A stretch of 37,032 bases of DNA from a virus: positions 1 to 37,032 of IMG/VR virus record IMGVR_UViG_3300042691_018974; one strand, 5' to 3'. The position numbers were made by a program, and so were the translations under genes. The stretch's first letter is position 1; every line of letters starts with the position of its first letter. This document shows, in pieces, positions 15,277 to 21,377 of this stretch. Under the pieces are notes generated by a model. It was not told where the DNA came from, did no database searches, and worked only from the letters and a program-made list of their open reading frames with translations.

Positions 15277-15752
15277 GCCTACTGCCTTGCCCATTCTGTG
15301 GCCGAGTCCCATCCGAGGAATACTACCAGCGCCGGTATGATTTCGACTTCGCAATCGAATGCGAATGCGGCGCCTGTCTGAGCCAATGCGAATGGGCCGG
15401 TGGGCCTGGCCAGGAGTCTAAAGAAAAGACCATAGAGCAGTGGAATACCAGAGCCATTCATGGATGGGTCAGTTGCGATGATCGTATGCCGCCAGATGGC
15501 CATGATTCGTATATCGTTAGTAACAAGTACGGCCAGATATACCTTGCCGACAGAGACATGAATAGGTCGGCCAAGTGGGTTTGGGTCGATGACGAAGGCA
15601 CAGAGATAGGGCTAACTTTTGGGTATCCGGTAACTCATTGGATGCCGTTACCGTCCGCACCACGCACCGCACCTAACGCCAAGACCAGCGGGCCGACCGC
15701 TGACACCGCATCCACCCCAGGCGTCGGCGGCTCCGCTGCGTCGCCTGGTTAG
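15273..15752 (+). CDS. Lar-like restriction alleviation domain fused to DUF551
   Basis: 159 residues. Residues 1-61 match the Lar family pattern: LLPCPFCG, then the CxCxxC group (C30, C32, C35), then the closing IEQWNTRA. Residues 64-130 match DUF551: GWVSCDDRMPP at the start and VTHWMPLPSAP at the end. Lar proteins in Rac-type phages alleviate type I restriction by stimulating methylation; DUF551 has no known role. The tail (NAKTSG...VGGSAASPG) is encoded by palindrome 3, and the stop TAG lies inside its GTTAGAT box. Confidence 0.75.
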   Translation: MSLLPCPFCGRVPSEEYYQRRYDFDFAIECECGACLSQCEWAGGPGQESKEKTIEQWNTRAIHGWVSCDDRMPPDGHDSYIVSNKYGQIYLADRDMNRSAKWVWVDDEGTEIGLTFGYPVTHWMPLPSAPRTAPNAKTSGPTADTASTPGVGGSAASPG

Positions 15753-15754
15753 AT
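15671..15754. repeat. attC-like palindrome 3
   Basis: 84 bases bounded by ACCTAAC and GTTAGAT. The left arm GAC-CAGCGG-GCCG pairs with the right arm, read in reverse complement as GAC-G-CAGCGG-A-GCCG, with single unpaired G and A. The tip is long (about 29 bases). The bases just before the left box (CCGCACCACGC) are shared with palindrome 2. The next ATG is 27 bases downstream. Confidence 0.7.
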
Positions 15755-15781
15755 TCCGAACTTTTACCGGAGAAAGAAACC

Positions 15782-16246
15782 ATGCACGCAACACAAATGT
15801 CGGCGCTTATCAACGCATGCAAGGATCACGACGAGGTTCGTATCGTAACCTGCGCACTGCATATTGCCGCCACGGCTGCCCGTGAGCGGAAGCAGGACGC
15901 AGCCATTGCCATCCGCCATCTGGTAGATGCACACCAGGGCCGTGAACAGGCGGAGAAAGAATATAAGAGGCAGCGGTTAGACCTGGCTGCGCGGATTCTT
16001 TCCGGGCTTGTTGCCAATCCAGGCGGGCCGTATCAGAGCAACGGGCGCACCGGCTGGAGCCTGTGCAACTGCGATGAGGCGCAGGTTGCAGGAACAGCCA
16101 TAGGGTTAGCTGACAGCCTGATGGTTGCGAATGCGGTCGCACCGATACCGCACGACGCTAAGGAATCTAACGCCAAGATCAGCCGGCCGCCGAACGAGTC
16201 CGCTGTGTCGCCGGACGTGGGCGGCTCGGCTGCATCGCCTGGTTAG
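15782..16246 (+). CDS. Accessory protein ending in palindrome 4
   Basis: 154 residues. Two helical parts: 1-65 with several Cys/His residues, and 66-115 (LAARILSGLVANPGG...AIGLADSLM), a pattern I associate with small phage accessory proteins of unknown role. The C-terminal tail (SNAKISRP...VGGSAASPG) comes from the palindrome and repeats the tail of the Lar-DUF551 protein. The stop TAG lies in the GTTAGAT box. Confidence 0.55.
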   Translation: MHATQMSALINACKDHDEVRIVTCALHIAATAARERKQDAAIAIRHLVDAHQGREQAEKEYKRQRLDLAARILSGLVANPGGPYQSNGRTGWSLCNCDEAQVAGTAIGLADSLMVANAVAPIPHDAKESNAKISRPPNESAVSPDVGGSAASPG

Positions 16247-16248
16247 AT
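16165..16248. repeat. attC-like palindrome 4, the clearest copy
   Basis: 84 bases bounded by ATCTAAC and GTTAGAT, with an 8-base perfect outer pair (16164-16171/16242-16249). An unpaired 5x5 spacer (GCCAA/GCCTG) follows. Then GAT-CAGCCG-GCCGCC pairs perfectly with the right arm apart from two single unpaired bases spaced 6 apart, as in canonical attC sites. The tip contains a nested GTCCG/CGGAC stem. The next ATG is 27 bases downstream. Confidence 0.75.
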
Positions 16249-16275
16249 TCCGAACCTTTAACGGAGAAAGAAACC

Positions 16276-16512
16276 ATGCCTAAACTCAAAAACTATATCG
16301 TCTCAGTCCTGGTGGATGCCACGGTGGTAATCAGGGTCAAGGCTAAGTCCCCTGAGGAAGCACAGCAACTTGCAGAAGAGCGAGCCTGCGTCCCCGGTCT
16401 ATGCCACTGTTGCTCTAAGAACTTGGAGCTTGGAGATATAATCCCGGCCACTGGCGAGCAGAACTTTGCATCTGAGTGCGATGATGCGGATTTTGAGGAG
16501 GACGAACCGTGA
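16276..16512 (+). CDS. Small Cys-containing accessory protein
   Basis: 78 residues. N-terminal beta-alpha unit (YIVSVLVDATVVIRVKAKSPEEAQQLAEE), then CHCC, then a very acidic C-terminus (CDDADFEEDEP). Its leader repeats the leader behind palindrome 3 almost base for base, so it was part of the same modular layout. The gene does not end in a complete palindrome. GTGA overlap with the next ORF. Confidence 0.5.
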   Translation: MPKLKNYIVSVLVDATVVIRVKAKSPEEAQQLAEERACVPGLCHCCSKNLELGDIIPATGEQNFASECDDADFEEDEP

Positions 16513-16634
16513 ACGGCAAGGAATCTAACAGGGATTTAGACAGCGCGGGGCGTACCAGAATAGACAGTGGCGGGCCTATTGAGCGGAGTCGGGACAACGG
16601 TCTGAACAACGACGAGGCTGGGAGCAACGCGTGA
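16509..16634 (+). CDS. Small ORF carrying a lone half palindrome
   Basis: 41 residues, hydrophilic and low in hydrophobic residues, so possibly not a folded protein. It contains AAGGAATCTAAC (16518-16529), identical over 12 bases to the left box region of palindrome 4, but no matching GTTAGAT follows. It looks like the remnant of a broken fifth element. Confidence 0.35.
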   Translation: MNGKESNRDLDSAGRTRIDSGGPIERSRDNGLNNDEAGSNA

Positions 16635-16759
16635 TGCTGAAATCGGCATGGAGTGTATGGAAATGCGACGGGTCCTCCCGGACCCCGCCAGGCCTAGAGC
16701 CGTGGGACAACCGAGAGCGTTTTTTGCACACTCAATTTCCCAGAAAGGCTCCTAAATGA
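16634..16759 (+). CDS. Small ORF before the small terminase
   Basis: 41 residues (MLKSAWSVWKCDGSSRTPPG...). Coupled at both ends: TGATG with the previous ORF and ATGA with the next gene. No motif recognised. Contains a 6-bp hairpin at 16670-16685. Confidence 0.4.
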   Translation: MLKSAWSVWKCDGSSRTPPGLEPWDNRERFLHTQFPRKAPK

Positions 16760-17319
16760 GCGGCAAACCAGGACGCAGCGGCAAGGCTCGCACACCAGAG
16801 GAGCGCCAAGCCAAGCGCCGCTACGCCAAGATGGGCGGCGACGCGGCTGCCGGCCGGAATGCCGGCAATGTCAAGCCGGCAAAAGTGAAGCGCCCAGCCT
16901 TCACAAAGTCGGCATCTCGCCCCGAGGGCAGCGTCGACCACACCCCGGCCCTACTCGCCGCCTTCCCTGAGTTGGCCGACTACCCATTCCCGGTCCCCGA
17001 CTCGCTCGCCCTCAAGGATGCGCTCGAAGCAGCTCTCAAGCAGGCCAAGGCGAGGCAGGCTGATGTCGAGCTGGACGAGGCCAGAATCAAGCGCGACCTC
17101 TCCCGCGGCCGGCTCTACACCGCCGACCAGATCCGCACCCGCGACCAGGCCAGTGACGCCTACATCCTCAGCCGACTCTCTGAGCTAACCGAGGCCGCCG
17201 TCCGCCTGTTCCCGCTGGAATCCCAAGCCCAGGCCAGGCGCGACCTAGCCACCGTCGCCGACGATTGGCGTTCGAGCGTGGCCACCGCCATGCGCACAAC
17301 CCGAGGAACGAAGCCATGA
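16756..17319 (+). CDS. Nu1-like small terminase subunit (candidate)
   Basis: 187 residues. The N-terminal 55 are very basic (GKPGRSGKARTPEERQAKRR), consistent with DNA binding. Residues 95-185 have the helical pattern of the Nu1-type oligomerisation region (KQAKARQADVELDEARIKRDLSRGRLYT then LSRLSELTEAAVRLFP and a late helix). Small terminases recognise the packaging site and recruit the large subunit, which here lies 1.7 kb downstream with regulators between. The separation is unusual, so the call is tentative. Confidence 0.45.
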   Translation: MSGKPGRSGKARTPEERQAKRRYAKMGGDAAAGRNAGNVKPAKVKRPAFTKSASRPEGSVDHTPALLAAFPELADYPFPVPDSLALKDALEAALKQAKARQADVELDEARIKRDLSRGRLYTADQIRTRDQASDAYILSRLSELTEAAVRLFPLESQAQARRDLATVADDWRSSVATAMRTTRGTKP

Positions 17320-17462
17320 CCCAGCGCGAACTCATCGACCGCAACGGAGGCGCCACAGCCGTAGCCCGTCGCTGCAACGTCACTGTCCGGACCGCCCAGC
17401 GATGGAAGTCCGGGGCATCCAAGATCAGCGGTCCAGCCCGGGCAATCCTCTGCGGCAAGTAG
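17316..17462 (+). CDS. Small Cro/YdaS-like HTH regulator
   Basis: 48 residues, ATGA overlap with the previous gene. GGATAVARRCNVTVRTAQRWKSG is a clear helix-turn-helix of the XRE/YdaS-like type: short helix, AVA, NVT turn, then the recognition helix TAQRW. It is a minimal Cro-sized DNA-binding protein, plausibly a late-region regulator. Confidence 0.65.
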   Translation: MTQRELIDRNGGATAVARRCNVTVRTAQRWKSGASKISGPARAILCGK

Positions 17463-17498
17463 CCGATAACAAACCAAACCACACCAGGAGACATGCAC

Positions 17499-18056
17499 AT
17501 GACCACCACACTCATCAGCCTAGACGACACCGTTCGCGGATTCGCCGAGGCATTCACCCGTGCCGAGGACTCATTCCGCACCGCCGGTAAGATCTATGCC
17601 GACGCCGTCCGGGAGTTCGGCCAGGAAGCGCGCGAGAAGTTCGCTGCCGCCTGCCCGAAGATTGCCCCGACCACGTGGCGCCGACTGGAAGCCTTGGGCA
17701 ACGGGTCGCTGGACGGCCGTCTACTCACCGCCGCATCCATCGGCGCCGCAGCCCTACGCCGCCTACCCGCCCCAATGCAGACCAAGGCCCTCGACAACGG
17801 CGTGGATCTCCTCGTCGGCAGCGGTGACACGCTTCGTGTTCAGGTAGACAACCTGACACGCGAGCAGTCGGCGCAGGTTTTTGCCATAGACCACATCCGC
17901 GACGCCTCGGCCCAGCGGGCATGGATGGAGACAAACGCTACGCGCCCCGCGACGACGGGGGCGGCGTGGCGGGTGTCGGGCGGCAAGGTGCAGGTTTCGC
18001 GCCCGTGTTCCCTAACGCGGTTGGACCTGGCGCGCATGCTCGCGGAGATGGGGTAG
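17499..18056 (+). CDS. Helical regulator-like protein, unknown function
   Basis: 185 residues from the ATG at 17499, 8 bases after AGGAG (17486-17490). The ATG at 17493 is only 2 bases from it and so less likely. The N-terminal 100 residues are helical, with Trp and Arg where an HTH might sit (IAPTTWRRLEALGNGSLDGRL). The C-terminus is mixed. No family recognised. Confidence 0.5.
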   Translation: MTTTLISLDDTVRGFAEAFTRAEDSFRTAGKIYADAVREFGQEAREKFAAACPKIAPTTWRRLEALGNGSLDGRLLTAASIGAAALRRLPAPMQTKALDNGVDLLVGSGDTLRVQVDNLTREQSAQVFAIDHIRDASAQRAWMETNATRPATTGAAWRVSGGKVQVSRPCSLTRLDLARMLAEMG

Positions 18057-18057
18057 T

Positions 18058-18771
18058 ATGCCATACAAGGATCCAGTCGTTAGACGGCTCTACCATCAGG
18101 AGCATAACCGGAACCGGGACCGTAACGACGTAACCCGGGAGATGGTGCGATCGCGCCAGCGTAGGCGCTACGCCGAAAACCGTGATAGGATTTTAATGCA
18201 GCAGAAGGAATACATCAGGAACAATAAGGACAAGATAGCCGCCGCCGCAAGGGCAAGGTACCAAAAGAAACGCGAAGAGGCATTGCGACTTGGACTCATC
18301 ACGCCAAGGGCAGCGGTTAGCCAGGAGCAAAAGGACATGACCGCAAAGGCGCGGAGGGAGCGAAAGAGAGAGGCGGCCAGAGTCCGCAGATGCGCTATTA
18401 TGGCTACCGAGGCTGGGAGGGAGGCGGCCAGGGCGAAGGCTCGCATAAAACGCACGCATCGATTGGCTAGAGACCCTGATTATAACAAGCGCAGATATGC
18501 AAAAATGACAGACGAAGAGCGCGAGAGGCGCAGGGCCGCAACTAAGGCCTGGCGACTGAGGAACCCAGATCAATGCGCTGAGGCTACGAAAAGGTGGCGC
18601 GCTGAAAATCATGAGCGAAACGCGCAAAAGCAATTATCTAGGTCAAAGAAGTGGTATGCCGACAATCGTGCCGTGGCGTGTAAGTATCAACGGGACTACT
18701 ATCGTGAGCAAGCGTCTCAGCGCAACATGCTTTCACTGGTCGAAGCCGCCGCATCAATCACGTCCGGCTAA
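18058..18771 (+). CDS. Very basic repetitive protein, HNH-associated N-terminus without nuclease
   Basis: 237 residues, about a third Arg or Lys. MPYKDPVVRRLYHQEH matches the start typical of phage HNH endonucleases (MPYKDPEKxRxYxRxY). It continues as repeats of the Y..NRD/W...N type (RRRYAENRDRI, RWRAENHERN, KKWYADNRAVACKYQRDYY). I find no HNH catalytic His-Asn-His or zinc Cys pairs. The gene is lower in GC than its neighbours. Possibly a remnant or a DNA-binding stand-alone of a homing endonuclease. Confidence 0.5.
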   Translation: MPYKDPVVRRLYHQEHNRNRDRNDVTREMVRSRQRRRYAENRDRILMQQKEYIRNNKDKIAAAARARYQKKREEALRLGLITPRAAVSQEQKDMTAKARRERKREAARVRRCAIMATEAGREAARAKARIKRTHRLARDPDYNKRRYAKMTDEERERRRAATKAWRLRNPDQCAEATKRWRAENHERNAQKQLSRSKKWYADNRAVACKYQRDYYREQASQRNMLSLVEAAASITSG

Positions 18772-18781
18772 CTACGACACT

Positions 18782-18898
18782 ATGGCATATTGCCAAGCCA
18801 TACCGGATTGGCTATGGTCCCCGTGTCGTAAGTTCCACCCCGGCGGGTGGCAGACCGCGGGTGGCGTGTGGACGCAGCAGAAGCGGCGCGGATTCTAG
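18782..18898 (+). CDS. Possible small ORF before terminase
   Basis: 38 residues (MAYCQAIPDWLWSPCRKFHPGG...), ending in KRRGF. It overlaps the next small ORF by 31 bases in another frame, and only one of the two may be real at the overlap. No motif recognised. Confidence 0.3.
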   Translation: MAYCQAIPDWLWSPCRKFHPGGWQTAGGVWTQQKRRGF

Positions 18899-19002
18899 GC
18901 GCCATCGGTGGCGCAATCGGCGGCCGTAGTCGGTCCCCAGCAAAGGTAGCGGCGGCCCGGGCGAACGGCAAAAAGACTAAGCGCAAGAAGCCGGCCGCGT
19001 GA
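18868..19002 (+). CDS. Small basic GGRSRSPAK-type phage protein
   Basis: 44 residues from a GTG (an earlier GTG at 18847 is possible). GGRSRSPAKVAAARANGKK is a pattern seen in many tiny phage proteins near terminase or replication genes. The tail is Lys-rich. GTGA overlap with the large terminase. Confidence 0.45.
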   Translation: MDAAEAARILGAIGGAIGGRSRSPAKVAAARANGKKTKRKKPAA

Positions 19003-20822
19003 CGCTCGACGACCTCGACAGCGAGCGTGCCGATCGATGGGCGCCGCCTCCGCGCCCCCGCCCCATCCGCCAGTTCGCCCGGACGATTAGCCTCCCGGAC
19101 GGTCCGCAGCAAGGCGACCCGTGGGATCCGGCGACCGAGCCGGCACAGGACGCATGGCTGGCCGAATGGGATTCCGGCCGCTGGTCCTGGTTCCTGATGA
19201 TCGCCAGCCGCCAGCGCGGCAAGACCCTGCTGGGCATCCTGTGCGCCCTGCTGTGGTCTATCGTTGAGTTGCGCCGGTCGGTCGGCGTGATCCTGCCGAA
19301 TCTCGACAAGCTGGCGCAAAATTACGAATCGAAGTACCGGCCGGCGTTCGACAACTCCGGCTACAAGGACATCTTCCCGACCAAAGGCCCCGGCTCACGT
19401 GGCGGCCGTCCGGCGGCCATAACACTCCGCGATCCGAAGCGAGGCGGCAGCGTGCTCGGCCGCGTGTTTTTTATGGCGCTGGGAAAGGGCGCATCAGAGA
19501 CGTCGGTATCGTCTGTGTCTCCCGGCACCGTCTTGGTGGACGAGGCCGATGACGCCGAGAACGCCGGCCAACTTGCCAACGCCTGCGGGCGCATCGACGG
19601 CTGGGGCACGGAAGGTCGGGCTGTTATCGTCACCACGCTGAACCAGCGCGGCGACCGCATCGGCCACCCATCGCTGGCGTTCTACGCGGACGGCACCCGC
19701 TCGCGATGGGGCCACACATGCCCGCATTGTGGCGAGTGCAAGCCCATCGAGTTTGTCCACGTCAACCTGTCCGATCGCCGCATCGCCTGCCCGTCCTGCC
19801 ACGTGCTCTGGACGGAAGAGGAACGCCGGAGGGCCATCGCCGCCGGTCGATACCTCCACGGCACCGAGACCCCGAACCGCCCGCGCTTCCTGAGCGTGAA
19901 GCTGTGGGAGCTGGATTTTCTGCGCGGGTCCATCGACATCATCGTCGACGAGTACCGCGCCGCGCTCAAGGCAAAGGATGAAGGCGACCCGAGTCAGTGG
20001 ACGGTGTTCCAAAACAAGCGACTGTGCCTGGAGGACACGCAGAGCGACGCCGAGGTCCCCAGCACCAGCGACATGGAGCAGGCGGCCCGCGCAACGAAGT
20101 CCCCGCACCGCCGCACCGAGAAGCCCAACGGACTCGCCTGCATCACGGTCGGTGCCGACATCGGCAAGCGCGACGGCTGGCACCTGACGCTGGGCATGAA
20201 GCCGGATCTATCCTGGTACGCCCTGGATTGGGGCCACCGCCAGGCATGCGACCCGAAGGTCGAGCCGACACCAGATGATCAGCGGCAGATGCTATCCAAG
20301 CTCCGCGAGCGCATCACCCGCATCGGCCGCGCGGACGCGATGGGCGTGGACGTTGGCTACAACACCGACCTGGTGCAGAAGTGGGCCAAGGCCAACGGCT
20401 TCGCGTGCGTGCGTGGCGACTCCCGCCCGACCGGCAAGAAAGACGAGGAACGGAGCCGGACGCTCCCGAGCTGGGCTGACGCGCGCCGACAGGATGACTG
20501 CACGGTCTGGCTGTTCATCGACGGCGCCGCGGTCAAGACCGAGATCGCCAAGAGTCTCGCCCGCGCGCCCGGGTCGCCCGGAGCAGGCCATTTACCGCAG
20601 GGACAGGAGGCTGGCGACTGGCTGATCCGGCACCTGACGGCCGAGGTCTGGGATGCCAAGCACGGCGTGTGGGTCAAGCGAGCCGGCAGGGATAACCATT
20701 TGCTCGACTGCCTCGTCTACGCCTGGGCGCTGGCGATGCTCGAAATACTCAAGCCCAAAACCTACTACGGCACAACCCAAAAGGATGACCGCCATGACGA
20801 CTTTGATTCCGCCGTCTGGTAG
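18999..20822 (+). CDS. Large terminase subunit, GpA family
   Basis: 607 residues from a GTG in GTGA overlap. ATPase domain: Walker A SRQRGKT (70-76) and Walker B TVLVDEAD (177-184). A zinc site typical of GpA proteins follows: C241, C244, C264, C267 in CPHC...CPSC. The nuclease domain has Asp387 in VGADIGKRDGW, Asp451 in MGVDVGYNTD, and RDNHLLD with Asp570. The enzyme cuts concatemers and pumps DNA into proheads. The lambda-type gpW position, portal and protease downstream agree with this type. Confidence 0.93.
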   Translation: MTLDDLDSERADRWAPPPRPRPIRQFARTISLPDGPQQGDPWDPATEPAQDAWLAEWDSGRWSWFLMIASRQRGKTLLGILCALLWSIVELRRSVGVILPNLDKLAQNYESKYRPAFDNSGYKDIFPTKGPGSRGGRPAAITLRDPKRGGSVLGRVFFMALGKGASETSVSSVSPGTVLVDEADDAENAGQLANACGRIDGWGTEGRAVIVTTLNQRGDRIGHPSLAFYADGTRSRWGHTCPHCGECKPIEFVHVNLSDRRIACPSCHVLWTEEERRRAIAAGRYLHGTETPNRPRFLSVKLWELDFLRGSIDIIVDEYRAALKAKDEGDPSQWTVFQNKRLCLEDTQSDAEVPSTSDMEQAARATKSPHRRTEKPNGLACITVGADIGKRDGWHLTLGMKPDLSWYALDWGHRQACDPKVEPTPDDQRQMLSKLRERITRIGRADAMGVDVGYNTDLVQKWAKANGFACVRGDSRPTGKKDEERSRTLPSWADARRQDDCTVWLFIDGAAVKTEIAKSLARAPGSPGAGHLPQGQEAGDWLIRHLTAEVWDAKHGVWVKRAGRDNHLLDCLVYAWALAMLEILKPKTYYGTTQKDDRHDDFDSAVW

Positions 20823-21072
20823 CCCATTCATCATGCCGACCACCGACCTCCCGCCGGCCCCGCCAGAGAGCCGCGAGCCGGAGAAGCTCGGCCCAACCGA
20901 GTCATGGGTGCGCGCCGTTACGTGCCCGGCATGCGGTAGCGTGTCGGTATTGCGCAAGACGTGGCGTGTTGGCAGCCCGTTCGCGTGGTGGCAGTGCCAA
21001 GAAGACGGGTGCGGATATATGTGGAAAATGCCATATCTAGCCGGAACTGGCGCCCGTGCGCGGGTCGTTTGA
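20794..21072 (+). CDS. Small zinc-ribbon protein
   Basis: 92 residues from the ATG at 20794, 8 bases behind AAAAGGA and overlapping the terminase end. The ATG at 20833 (79 residues) is an alternative without a clear ribosome site. After a Pro-rich N-terminus, CPACGSVSVLRK and CQEDGCGYMW form a four-Cys zinc ribbon like phage Ogr/transcript-cleavage-type ribbons. The final bases enter the palindrome at 21067. Confidence 0.6.
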   Translation: MTTLIPPSGSPFIMPTTDLPPAPPESREPEKLGPTESWVRAVTCPACGSVSVLRKTWRVGSPFAWWQCQEDGCGYMWKMPYLAGTGARARVV

Positions 21073-21084
21073 CAAATGTCAAAC
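21067..21084. promoter_or_regulatory. Perfect 18-bp palindrome, candidate operator
   Basis: GTTTGACAAATGTCAAAC is fully symmetric around AA. It lies at the 3' end of the zinc-ribbon gene, upstream of the portal operon. A close relative is at 28773-28790. AT-rich symmetric sites are rare in this GC-rich sequence, and the half-site TTTGACA also looks like a -35 element. Confidence 0.5.
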
Positions 21085-21128
21085 TCAACAAACCGCATCA
21101 ATATCTGGAGTTGGTAGCCTGGTCCGCA

Positions 21129-21377
21129 ATGGCCGCCTACGACAGCTTCCAGACCGCAATGGCGGCGGCTGCGACCTATGTCGCGGCGGCCGACTACGAC
21201 AACGCTCGCCGGCAGATCATCATTGCCCGCATCTACCTGGCGCAGATCCCGAACAGCTCGGCTGACGGCACCTCGGCCCAGTGGCGCGAAGACCTCGCAT
21301 CCCTGGAAACGTCGATCAACATGGAGTCAGGCCGCACGACCAGATCTGTGACCGTCAATAGCGAGTTCTGCCAATGA
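21129..21377 (+). CDS. gpW-position head-tail joining protein (candidate)
   Basis: 82 residues from the ATG at 21129 (no strong ribosome site; the upstream frame is shadow). All helical in the first 60 residues (FQTAMAAAATYVAAADYDNARRQIIIARIYLAQIP), ending in a short beta tail (RSVTVNSEF). Size, helical pattern and place between terminase and portal match lambda gpW, which plugs the head before tail joining. Sequence identity cannot be judged by eye. The stop overlaps the portal start. Confidence 0.5.
   Translation: MAAYDSFQTAMAAAATYVAAADYDNARRQIIIARIYLAQIPNSSADGTSAQWREDLASLETSINMESGRTTRSVTVNSEFCQ

Noticed and set aside
14583-16248. Palindromes as ordinary intrinsic terminators of each gene
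   Set aside because: No T-runs follow, the genes read through them in frame, and the arms carry consistently placed unpaired bases that a terminator does not need.
14266-16512. A complete integron with its own integrase
   Set aside because: No tyrosine recombinase gene, no attI-like site and no cassette promoter can be found in the window; only attC-like elements are present.
16670-16725. Hairpin GGGTCC/GGACCC and a T6 run as a terminator
   Set aside because: The T-run starts 34 bases after the stem and both lie inside a coupled ORF, so they do not form an intrinsic terminator.
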